From Cellvibrio fontiphilus_A (GTDB lineage: Bacteria; Pseudomonadota; Gammaproteobacteria; Pseudomonadales; Cellvibrionaceae), in contig NZ_JBHRTF010000002.1 of NCBI RefSeq assembly GCF_042646205.1, positions 372,001-436,000 on the forward strand: a stretch of 64,000 bases of DNA, read 5' to 3'. The translations under genes and the position numbers were made by a program. This document shows, piece by piece, positions 32,004 through 39,804 of this stretch. Position 1 is the stretch's first letter. Every line of letters starts with the position of its first letter. Under the pieces are notes generated by a model, which did not search any database, was not told the origin of the DNA, and saw only the letters and a list, made by a program, of their open reading frames with translations.

Positions 32004-34190
32004 TTACAAGGTCTTTATGTACTCAACCAGATCCCAGCGCTGCTCCGCCGTCAGCGGCTCCAACTTTTTGCCATTGACCGCAGGTGCCCGGGCAGTACCG
32101 TATTCGTGACCTATGTTCAGGTCGCCGCGTTTATCCGCTTTGAATTCAAAACCGGGATAACCCTCAGCGCGCAGGCCGACTCTCACCGGGTCAAACTCGC
32201 GACTGCCCACCATAAATTGCGCTGGGCGGTATTCACCGGTATCGGGATCACCGGGGCGTTTTATCGGCAATAGCAAATCGTAAATGCTGGGCACTGAACC
32301 ATTGTGTAAATAGGGTGCAGTGGCCCAGATGCCGTTCAGCGCCCGCGCCTTATAGGATAGCAGCGACTGATAGGGTGCCGCGGTGGTATCGGGCAGGTAG
32401 TCGCCGGATTTTACACTGGCTTTAATTTCATTATCAAAGAAGGATTTAGCCATCAGGTAGAGCCAGTCCAGGGTGCGGCGCGGCAGCCATTTATCCGGGT
32501 CAGGCTCGGTGGCTACTTCACCCATGGTGGCAGCGGTGAGGATTTGCACAACCGGCGCCCTGTCCTTAATCACCAGCGAGCCCACACTTTCACTTTGATA
32601 GGTGTTTTTGAAGTTGCCCGAATACCCGGCGTAATTCACGCTGTTTTCCGCCATGGCGCGGTCAGTGCCCACCAGATCAATACTGGACATATTGGCCACC
32701 AGAATGCGATCCCAATCGGTGCGATCCACTACCTCGTGGCAGCTTTCGCAGTACTCCGCATAGACTTTGCGGCCGCGGCGCACCTTGGCGTAGTCGATGC
32801 GCCACTCGGGCATAGCCTCAAAAATGGCATTGGCTTTTTGCTGCTCGGGGTTGTTGGTGCGCGTTTGGATGCTCGGCCACACCGGTGAAGTCAGGCTTTT
32901 CAGGTGCGATTCCAGGCGCGATAAATTCACCAGATCGATGGAGGAGGTGAAATCGATTTGGTAGCTCTTGCTGCTCTGGCCGGTGAGCAGGGAGGAGAGG
33001 CTCCAGCCGCGCTTGTGCGCAGTCCAGTCCAGAATGCCGAAAACGCCGATCACCTCGCCGGTGTTGCGCCCCAGTGGCCCCATGCCGGCATTGCTGGCCA
33101 AGCCGTTCCATTGCACATAGTCGGATTGCGCTATATCCCACAGGAAGGGGTAACTGACGGGCGCGTTGGGCTCGTTAAAAATCATCGCTTTGACCCGCTC
33201 CATATCCTCCAGCCCCAAACCGGGGAAGCCCTCTTCGGTGGACATCAGCCGCTCGATGATTTTGGCGAACTGCAAATCGCCAATAATGGTTTCGCTGATG
33301 TTCAGCAGTACTTTGTCCACCTGCGCCAGGGTCAGCAGGTTGGTATCGCCATCGGCTTTGGTGGCACTGAGCAGCACATCGCGCAGCTGGCGGCGACTGA
33401 TCACATGTTCAAGCACACGGTTGTAAATGCGCCCAAAGGCATCCAGACGGGCATAGCCATACTCAACCTGCGAGTGGTTGATGGTGTTGTAGAGGTTGAT
33501 TTTGCGCGTCCAGCGTTTCAGGTCGCTTTGCACATCTTCCGCGCGGCTGTAACTGTTGTTGAGCGCCAGCACACTGCTCACAAAACGCTGGTTTTTTTCG
33601 CTGTCAGTCAGGGTGCGCATCATGCTTTTTTCCAGCGCGGTGAGGAAACCCACCATATCCGCCATCGCCGGGCCACCGTCGATACGGATCGCTGTGCCCT
33701 TGTAATTCACCTGCCCGGTATGACAGGCCGCACAGGTAAAACCTATGTAATCCTTGCCCTTGTAGCCTTCTTTGACGAACCCGACCGGCAGGCCGTCGGG
33801 GTTAAAAAAGGTGGGCTTTTGCGGCAGGTAGCGGTATTGATCGATCAGGCTATTGGCGCGGAAGGGCTCGTTGACTTCCGCCTGCTCCAGGGCGATAAAA
33901 AAATCGTAGGGAATCAGCGCCGACCCCTGGGTGGTGTTGTAAAACCAGAGGCTATCGTTAGCGCTCCAGCCCTGATCCAGATAAATCGGCGTGGAGTAAT
34001 TTTCGCCAAAGGCCCCCTTGTCGATGGCGAGTGCACCGCGCGCCGGGTCGTCATCCCACTTTTGGTAGAGCTTGCCAATGGCCAGGGTGATGGCCATAAA
34101 AATCCCGACCAGGAGTAGAAGTTTGATCAGCCGGCGCAGGTTTTTGCGGTTAAACAGGTTATGCAGGGCGCTGAGCGTGGTTGAGCCCAT
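32004..34190 (-). CDS. RoxA-like di-haem cytochrome c (MauG/peroxidase superfamily)
   Basis: A 728-residue protein with an N-terminal transmembrane anchor (residues 21-39) and a large periplasmic part. Two haem c sites are seen, CAACH (153-157) and CESCH (481-485). A MauG-type motif LNGIWATAPYLHNGSVPSIY lies at 618-637. Length and motif arrangement resemble the rubber oxygenase RoxA/RoxB group and related 'di-haem cytochrome c peroxidase' proteins rather than the classic 320-residue CcpA peroxidases. RoxA-type proteins cleave polyisoprene with O2, but most homologues have no known substrate. It is the neighbour of the beta-lactamase-like gene on the same strand, 184 bp apart. Confidence 0.82.
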   Translation of the reverse strand: MGSTTLSALHNLFNRKNLRRLIKLLLLVGIFMAITLAIGKLYQKWDDDPARGALAIDKGAFGENYSTPIYLDQGWSANDSLWFYNTTQGSALIPYDFFIALEQAEVNEPFRANSLIDQYRYLPQKPTFFNPDGLPVGFVKEGYKGKDYIGFTCAACHTGQVNYKGTAIRIDGGPAMADMVGFLTALEKSMMRTLTDSEKNQRFVSSVLALNNSYSRAEDVQSDLKRWTRKINLYNTINHSQVEYGYARLDAFGRIYNRVLEHVISRRQLRDVLLSATKADGDTNLLTLAQVDKVLLNISETIIGDLQFAKIIERLMSTEEGFPGLGLEDMERVKAMIFNEPNAPVSYPFLWDIAQSDYVQWNGLASNAGMGPLGRNTGEVIGVFGILDWTAHKRGWSLSSLLTGQSSKSYQIDFTSSIDLVNLSRLESHLKSLTSPVWPSIQTRTNNPEQQKANAIFEAMPEWRIDYAKVRRGRKVYAEYCESCHEVVDRTDWDRILVANMSSIDLVGTDRAMAENSVNYAGYSGNFKNTYQSESVGSLVIKDRAPVVQILTAATMGEVATEPDPDKWLPRRTLDWLYLMAKSFFDNEIKASVKSGDYLPDTTAAPYQSLLSYKARALNGIWATAPYLHNGSVPSIYDLLLPIKRPGDPDTGEYRPAQFMVGSREFDPVRVGLRAEGYPGFEFKADKRGDLNIGHEYGTARAPAVNGKKLEPLTAEQRWDLVEYIKTL

Positions 34191-34500
34191 GGGTAAACTC
34201 CTCTTTGGCGATTGTCCTATCGTTTGTTCATATTATTGCTTATGGCCGGGGCAGAGCCGGAGCCCCGGATGTGCTGGCGCTAAAGATACTACCGCGCGCC
34301 TGATTGCCCAAATTATTATTTAGATGCCAGAGGCAGGCGAGCTGCAATGTCCTGCAACGTCTTGCAGAGTCCGGTGGGGCGAAGCTTGCAACGGCAGGGC
34401 ACTGGCATTAGTGTAGCCGCGAGTTTTTTGGCTGCTGTTTATTTACTAACCAGCGCATCCCTTTACTATCTGCGAGTTACTACCTGCGAGGATTTGTATC
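34191..34500. other. 310-bp divergent intergenic region
   Basis: Separates the RoxA-like gene from the DUF4156 lipoprotein gene, so it should hold both promoters. I see no convincing -35/-10 pair or conserved operator, and no open frame with coding character. Confidence 0.4.
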
Positions 34501-34821
34501 ATGAAAAAATTGTCTCTGTTGGCTGTTGTTACCCTGGTTGGCCTGACCAGCGCCTGTACCTGGGTAAAAGTGAATGAACAGGGCAGCAATGTCGCCGTTG
34601 CTAACGCCGCCAATGTACGCAACTGCGAAAAAGTGCGCACCGTCAACGTAAAAGTAAAAGACAACTTTGTCGGCTCCATGAAACGCGACCCTAACAAAGT
34701 AGCCACTGAATTGACCAACATGGCGCGCAACGAAGCCAGCGCCTTTGGCGGCGATACTATTGTTCCCGCCAGCCTGGTCAACGACGGCCGCCAGAGCTTT
34801 GATGTCTATCGCTGCAACTAA
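34501..34821 (+). CDS. DUF4156 lipoprotein
   Basis: A 106-residue protein with a lipoprotein signal peptide (KLSLLAVVTLVGLTSAC, lipobox LTSAC, acylated Cys20). The mature part WVKVNEQGSNVAVANAANVRNCEKVRTVNVKVKD and the NEASAFGGDTIVPASL segment are typical of DUF4156, whose fold resembles the stress sensor RcsF. It is likely tethered to the outer membrane. The biochemical role is unknown. GAGG precedes the ATG. Confidence 0.85.
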   Translation: MKKLSLLAVVTLVGLTSACTWVKVNEQGSNVAVANAANVRNCEKVRTVNVKVKDNFVGSMKRDPNKVATELTNMARNEASAFGGDTIVPASLVNDGRQSFDVYRCN

Positions 34822-34878
34822 GTAGCAACTCTGTTACTAGCAGCACAGCCAGTAGCGACCCGGCTGCTCACCGGCCGG

Positions 34879-34907
34879 AACCGTCAAACCCCCTGGGTTT
34901 GACGGTT
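34879..34907. repeat. Perfect 13-bp inverted repeat with 3-bp loop
   Basis: AACCGTCAAACCC, loop CCT, GGGTTTGACGGTT. It lies 58 bp after the DUF4156 stop with no T-run following, so it is either a non-canonical transcript end, an mRNA stabiliser or a small dispersed palindrome. Confidence 0.7.
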
Positions 34908-35076
34908 GCCTACCGCACCAAACTATCCTCCCGCTCCCACTCCCCCGGATTTCCCCCTCAACAAACAATTTACCTTTTGTTAATCAGCTCGCTTCCCGCT
35001 AATTCCCCCGCATCCAACAGCAGCCTGCCCGCGCAAAACTTTGCTAGTGTTAGCTATACCAACCGCTGTCTTATTT

Positions 35077-35094
35077 TTGTCACATAACTGACAT
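35077..35094 (+). promoter_or_regulatory. Pho box (PhoB binding site) upstream of ppk
   Basis: TTGTCACATAACTGACAT matches the consensus CTGTCATAAAACTGTCAT at 14 of 18 positions, including both TG-CA-type half-sites 11 bp apart. A PhoB box normally replaces the -35 with the -10 about 10 bp downstream, so transcription should start near 35115. Confidence 0.72.
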
Positions 35095-35145
35095 AATCTG
35101 ATGAGATCTTTTTGGCGCCATATGAATCGGGTTACGAGGTACAAG

Positions 35146-37209
35146 GTGGATAACGCCTATTTCAATCGCGAGCTGAGCCTGCTCGAATTCAACAAACGGG
35201 TTTTACATCAAGCCTATAACCGCAGTTTGCCGCTGCTGGAACGGCTGCGTTTCTTGTGTATTTTTTCCACCAACCTCGATGAGTTTTTTGAAGTGCGGGT
35301 GGGCGGTTTGGTGGAGATTCTCGAACTCAACGCGCCGCCAACCCAAGGGCCGGATGGCCTGACGCAAATGCAGACCCTGAATGAAATTTCGCTGCGCGCG
35401 CATCAATTGGTGGATGAACAGTACCGCATACTCAACGATGAAGTAGTCCCGCTGCTGCGCGAAAACCATATCCGCATCCTGCGCCGCGATGAGTGGAACC
35501 AGGAGCAAATCCTCTATTTAAAACAAGTATTTCTCTCTGAAGTCTTGCCCGTACTCAGCCCCATTGGGTTAGACCCGGCGCACCCTTTTCCGCGCATTTT
35601 GAACAAGAGTTTGAATTTTATTGTGCGGCTGGATGGCAAAGATGCCTTTGGCCGCAATTCCGGCCGCGCGATTGTGCAGGTGCCGCGCTCGCTGCCACAT
35701 CTGATTGAATTGCCCAAAGAACTGGCCGAGGGCGGCCGCGCGTTTGTGTTTGTCTCCTCCATCATCCATTTTTTTATGGGCGAGATTTTTGTCGGCATGA
35801 CGGTGGTGGAAAGTTACCAATTCCGCCTCACCCGCAACTCGGACATTTTCCTCGACGAAGAGGAGACTGACGACCTGTTGCGCGCGGTGCAAGGTGAACT
35901 CGCCTATCGCCAATATGGCGATGAGGTGCGCCTGGAAATCGCCGACACTTGCCCCGCGGAACTGGAACAATTTTTATTGCAGCGCTGTGAAATTAAAGAG
36001 CGCGATTTGTATCGCATTAACGGCCCGGTCAACCTCAACCGCTTTGCCGATTTATTTGAATTAATTAAAACGCCGGATTACTACTTCAAACCTTTTGTGC
36101 AGGCTATGCCCAAGCTGCCCAAACGCAGCAACTCTTATTTTGAAGTGCTGCAAAAACAGGATTTACTGCTGCACCACCCCTTTGACTCCTTCCAGTGTGT
36201 GGTGGATTTTTTGCGCGAAGCTGCCGCTGACCCCAACGTGCTCGCCATCAAACAAACGCTCTACCGCACCGGCTCCAATTCACCAATTGTGGATGCATTA
36301 GTCGCCGCCGCCAAAGCTGGCAAAGAAGTGACGGCGATTGTGGAATTGCGCGCGCGTTTTGATGAAGAGCAAAACGTCGCCCTCGCCGAGCGCCTGCAGC
36401 GTTTTGGTATTCACGTGATTTACGGTGTGGTGGGTTTTAAAACCCACGCCAAAATGATTTTGGTGGCGCGCCGCGAAAATGCCAAGCTGCGTTACTACGT
36501 GCATTTGGGCACCGGCAACTATCACCCGCGCACCAGTAAAATTTACACCGACTATGGCCTGCTCACCTGCGACAAAGAATTGGGTGAGGATGTCTATCGC
36601 GTATTTTTGCAACTATCCAGCATGGGCAAAGCCTCCAAAATGGATTCGCTGCTCTACGCGCCCTTCACCCTGCACAAGGGCATGGTGCGGCGTATTCGCA
36701 TCGAAAAAGAAAACGCCGAGCAGGGTAAACCGGCGCATATCATTGCCAAAATGAATTCGCTCTACGACGAAGAGCTGGTTAACGAACTCTATGCGGCATC
36801 GCAGGCTGGGGTAAAAATCGATTTGATTGTGCGCGGCGTGTGCCAACTGCGCCCCGGGGTAAAAGGCCTGTCAGAAAATATTCAAGTGCGCTCCATTATC
36901 GGCCGTTTTTTGGAACACCATCGCGTGTTTTATTTTGAAAATAACGGCAACCCGGAACTCTACTGCTCCAGCGCCGACTGGATGGTGCGCAACATGTTCC
37001 ACCGGGTAGAAACCTGCTTCCCCATCAAACACAAAAAAATCCGTGACCGTATTTTGGAAGACCTGGATTTATACCTGCGCGACAACACCCACGCCTGGAT
37101 TCTGCAGCCGGACGGCAGTTACCTGCCCAGCCAACCCAAGCAGGATGAAGAGGCGATTGATGCGCAAGCGATTTTGTTGGAGCGCTGGTCGGCGCATATC
37201 GGCAGCTGA
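35146..37209 (+). CDS. ppk1: Polyphosphate kinase 1
   Basis: A 687-residue enzyme (from this start) that reversibly polymerises the gamma-phosphate of ATP into polyphosphate at the inner membrane. It begins NAYFNRELSLLEFNKRVL, the usual PPK1 N-terminal domain. The autophosphorylated histidine region HLGTGNYHPRTSKIYTDYGL and the second phospholipase-D-like half with LYCSSADWMVRNMFHRVETCFP are present. GTG 35146 was preferred: GAGG lies 6 bp upstream, it gives the N-terminal length of the E. coli enzyme, and the ATGs at 35101 and 35122 are at or only just past the transcription start predicted from the Pho box. Those ATGs remain alternatives. Confidence 0.93.
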   Translation: MDNAYFNRELSLLEFNKRVLHQAYNRSLPLLERLRFLCIFSTNLDEFFEVRVGGLVEILELNAPPTQGPDGLTQMQTLNEISLRAHQLVDEQYRILNDEVVPLLRENHIRILRRDEWNQEQILYLKQVFLSEVLPVLSPIGLDPAHPFPRILNKSLNFIVRLDGKDAFGRNSGRAIVQVPRSLPHLIELPKELAEGGRAFVFVSSIIHFFMGEIFVGMTVVESYQFRLTRNSDIFLDEEETDDLLRAVQGELAYRQYGDEVRLEIADTCPAELEQFLLQRCEIKERDLYRINGPVNLNRFADLFELIKTPDYYFKPFVQAMPKLPKRSNSYFEVLQKQDLLLHHPFDSFQCVVDFLREAAADPNVLAIKQTLYRTGSNSPIVDALVAAAKAGKEVTAIVELRARFDEEQNVALAERLQRFGIHVIYGVVGFKTHAKMILVARRENAKLRYYVHLGTGNYHPRTSKIYTDYGLLTCDKELGEDVYRVFLQLSSMGKASKMDSLLYAPFTLHKGMVRRIRIEKENAEQGKPAHIIAKMNSLYDEELVNELYAASQAGVKIDLIVRGVCQLRPGVKGLSENIQVRSIIGRFLEHHRVFYFENNGNPELYCSSADWMVRNMFHRVETCFPIKHKKIRDRILEDLDLYLRDNTHAWILQPDGSYLPSQPKQDEEAIDAQAILLERWSAHIGS

Positions 37210-37219
37210 TCGCTGTGCG

Positions 37220-37263
37220 GTTCACAATTTGAACAATTACTGGCGCTGAAAATCGGTTCAGCG
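37220..37263. repeat. Palindrome and hairpin after ppk, upstream of rgl11A
   Basis: GTTCACAATTTGAAC (37220-37234) is a perfect 5-5-5 palindrome, a possible operator. CGCTGAA/TTCAGCG (37244-37250 and 37257-37263) with a 6-base loop could end the ppk transcript, but there is no T-run. Confidence 0.5.
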
Positions 37264-37294
37264 TCAGCCTCGCATTCCAAATAAATCCTATTTA

Positions 37295-37349
37295 TATAAT
37301 CTCGACAGGCCAGTTAGGCACTCACCCTAATAATCAATAATGTCGAGAT
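37295..37349 (+). promoter_or_regulatory. rgl11A promoter region with inverted repeat ATCTCGACA/TGTCGAGAT
   Basis: TATAAT at 37295-37300 is a perfect -10, but I see no good -35. The 9-bp arms at 37299-37307 and 37341-37349 start 42 bp apart (about four helical turns). The right arm includes the GAGA that serves as the ribosome binding site before ATG 37357. This may be a looping operator pair, or an RNA hairpin hiding the RBS if transcription begins further upstream. Confidence 0.5.
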
Positions 37350-37356
37350 CACGTCT

Positions 37357-39678
37357 ATGGAACCATTGCAATTGGCAGCGTCCGCCGGGCGCAAGCTGCC
37401 CAAACCCCTGCTTCATGTCCTTTGCGCCGGCCTGATGGGCCTTATGGCAGCACCGCTGTTTGCCGCGCGCCAAGCGGAATATCTGGATCGCGGTGTTGTC
37501 GCCCTGCCGGCCGGCAACGGTATTTTTATCAGCTGGCGCCTGCTGGGCAACGACCCGGCCAATATAGGTTTTAACGTCTATCGCAACGGCAGCAAAATCA
37601 CCGCCAGCCCCATTACCAACAGCACCAATTATGTGGATAGCAGCGGCACTACCAGTGCGGCCTACACTATTCGTCCGGTGATTAACGGGGTCGAATATGC
37701 AGCAAACGTCGCCAAAGCTACTTGGTCAGACCCCTATTTGGCAGTAAACCTGAATCGCCCCAATGGCGGCACTACACCCAGCGGTGAGGCTTACAGCTAT
37801 TCCCCCAACGACCTGAGCGTGGGTGACCTGAATGGCGATGGCCAGTATGAAATTGTGGTCAAGTGGGACCCATCCAACGCCAAGGACAACTCCCAAAGCG
37901 GCTATACCGGCAATGTGTTTATCGATGCCTACACCCTGAACGGCACCCAGTTGTGGCGCATCGACCTGGGCAAAAACATTCGCGCCGGCGCCCACTACAC
38001 CCAATTTATGGTGTACGACCTGGACGGTGACGGCAAAGCCGAAGTGGCATTGAAAACTGCGCCCGGCACCCGCGATGCCGCAGGCTTAGTACTGGGCGGC
38101 AGCAACGCCAATACCGACTACCGCAACAGCAGCGGTTATATCCTCAGCGGCCCTGAATACCTCACCATCTTCAACGGCCAAACCGGTGTTGCTATGGCAA
38201 CGACGGATTACTTGCCCGCACGCGGCACAGTCAGCAGTTGGGGGGATAATTACGGCAACCGCGTAGATCGCTTCCTCGCCGGCATCGCCTATGTAGATGG
38301 CACCCGCCCCAGCCTGATTATGGCGCGCGGCTACTACACCCGCGCCGTAGTGGTTGCCTGGGATTGGAGCAACGGCCAGTTAACACGCCGCTGGACCTTC
38401 GACAGCAATAGCAGCGGCAATGGCGCAGCGGCTGGCCAAGGCGCCCATTCACTCACGGTGGGGGATGTCGATCAGGACGGCAGGGATGAAATTGTCTATG
38501 GCGCAGCCACCATCAACGACAATGGCAGCCTGCTCTATTCCACCGGCCTGGGCCACGGCGATGCGCTGCATTTAAGCGATTTCCTGCCCAGCCGCCCCGG
38601 TTTGGAAGTGTTTATGGTGCATGAATCGCCCTCCAGCTACGGCAGCCACGGGGTGGAAATGCACGATGCCAAAACCGGCCAGATTATCTGGAGTGTTCAG
38701 GGCGGTGGCGACATAGGCCGCGGGGTGATCATGGATATTGACCCGCGCACCCCCGGTGCAGAAAGCTGGAGCAGCGTGACCGGTGTCACCTCGGCCACCG
38801 GCGGCTCAATCACCAGCAGCAAACCCGCCTCCATTAACTTTGCAGCCTGGTGGGACGGCGACCTGCTGCGCGAACAACTCAATAACACCATGATCGACAA
38901 GTGGAACTACAGCAATAACACCAGTTCGCGCCTGCTCACCGCCTACAACTACGGCGCCGCCTCCAACAACAGCACCAAAGCCACACCGGGGCTCTCCGCC
39001 GACATTCTGGGTGACTGGCGCGAGGAGGTGATCTGGCGCCATGAAAACAATAGCCAATTGCTGATCTTCTCCACCAACATTATCAGCCCCCACAAGCTGC
39101 GCACACTGATGCACGACAGCCAGTACCGCACCGCCATCGCCTGGCAAAACGTGGGTTACAACCAGCCTCCGCACCCCGGCTTTTTCCTCGGCGAGGGCAT
39201 GGCGACACCTGCAGCACCGGATGTGTATTTTGCCGGCAGCAACCCCAATGGTGGCGCACTGGGCAGCAGCGCTCCGGCCAGCTCCAGCCGCGCCGCCTCA
39301 AGTATCGCGTCAAGCCTTGCCTCCAGCATCACCGCAAGCACGGCTTCAAGCCAGGCAGTCAGCTCAGTGGCCAACACCGGCAGCAAGTGCAGTTACACGG
39401 TCACCAACAACTGGGGTTCCGGTTTTACCGGCAGCATCCGCATTACCAACACTGGCAGCAGCACCATCACCCATTGGAATGTGAATTGGACTTACAGCGG
39501 CACCACCCGCATCACCAACAGCTGGAATGCCACCCTCAGCGGCAACAACCCATACTCCGCAACTCCCGCCGGTTGGAACAACCAAATCCAACCCGGACAA
39601 TCTGTAGAGTTTGGCTTTCAGGGAACCCATTCAGGCACCGCAGAAATTCCTGCGGTGACGGGTGCGGTGTGTAATTGA
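37357..39678 (+). CDS. rgl11A: Rhamnogalacturonan lyase, PL11 with C-terminal CBM2
   Basis: A 773-residue secreted enzyme that cleaves the rhamnose-galacturonic acid backbone of pectin rhamnogalacturonan I by beta-elimination. A signal peptide (to about residue 36) is followed by a PL11 propeller domain (about 38-620) with repeated calcium-binding-type loops such as DLNGDGQYEIVVKWDP, DLDGDGKAEVALKTAPGT and DVDQDGRDEIVYGA. A Ser/Ala linker (about 627-668) leads to a CBM2 cellulose-binding module (about 672-773) bounded by cysteines, with the Trp residues of NNWGSGFTGSI, ITHWNVNWTY and WNNQIQPGQS. A PL11 enzyme that binds cellulose is established for Cellvibrio japonicus Rgl11A. It sits between ppk and ppx, genes that are neighbours in Pseudomonas. 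Confidence 0.95.
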   Translation: MEPLQLAASAGRKLPKPLLHVLCAGLMGLMAAPLFAARQAEYLDRGVVALPAGNGIFISWRLLGNDPANIGFNVYRNGSKITASPITNSTNYVDSSGTTSAAYTIRPVINGVEYAANVAKATWSDPYLAVNLNRPNGGTTPSGEAYSYSPNDLSVGDLNGDGQYEIVVKWDPSNAKDNSQSGYTGNVFIDAYTLNGTQLWRIDLGKNIRAGAHYTQFMVYDLDGDGKAEVALKTAPGTRDAAGLVLGGSNANTDYRNSSGYILSGPEYLTIFNGQTGVAMATTDYLPARGTVSSWGDNYGNRVDRFLAGIAYVDGTRPSLIMARGYYTRAVVVAWDWSNGQLTRRWTFDSNSSGNGAAAGQGAHSLTVGDVDQDGRDEIVYGAATINDNGSLLYSTGLGHGDALHLSDFLPSRPGLEVFMVHESPSSYGSHGVEMHDAKTGQIIWSVQGGGDIGRGVIMDIDPRTPGAESWSSVTGVTSATGGSITSSKPASINFAAWWDGDLLREQLNNTMIDKWNYSNNTSSRLLTAYNYGAASNNSTKATPGLSADILGDWREEVIWRHENNSQLLIFSTNIISPHKLRTLMHDSQYRTAIAWQNVGYNQPPHPGFFLGEGMATPAAPDVYFAGSNPNGGALGSSAPASSSRAASSIASSLASSITASTASSQAVSSVANTGSKCSYTVTNNWGSGFTGSIRITNTGSSTITHWNVNWTYSGTTRITNSWNATLSGNNPYSATPAGWNNQIQPGQSVEFGFQGTHSGTAEIPAVTGAVCN

Positions 39679-39721
39679 TGATGGGTTTTTATTAAAGAAG
39701 AGTGCATCTCCATCCAAAAAT

Positions 39722-39758
39722 AAAAAACGGCCGCTGAAACAATCAGCGGCCGTTTTTT
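39722..39758. terminator. Bidirectional terminator between rgl11A and ppx
   Basis: Perfect 16-base arms (A6 then CGGCCGCTGA; TCAGCGGCCG then T6) with loop AACAA. One of the strongest terminators in the window. It serves both convergent genes. Confidence 0.92.
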
Positions 39759-39804
39759 ATTGTGAAGTTTTATTTTTCACGTTTAAGCAAAACACTTAAA
39801 AAAA

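Noticed and set aside
32958..34118. 386-codon open frame antisense to the RoxA-like gene
   Set aside because: Shadow of a well-supported gene with two haem motifs. The translation has no recognisable domain.
39284..39372. Repetitive DNA in rgl11A that might look like a tandem-repeat or CRISPR-like array
   Set aside because: It encodes the Ser/Ala linker between PL11 and CBM2. Units are irregular and in frame, with no spacers.
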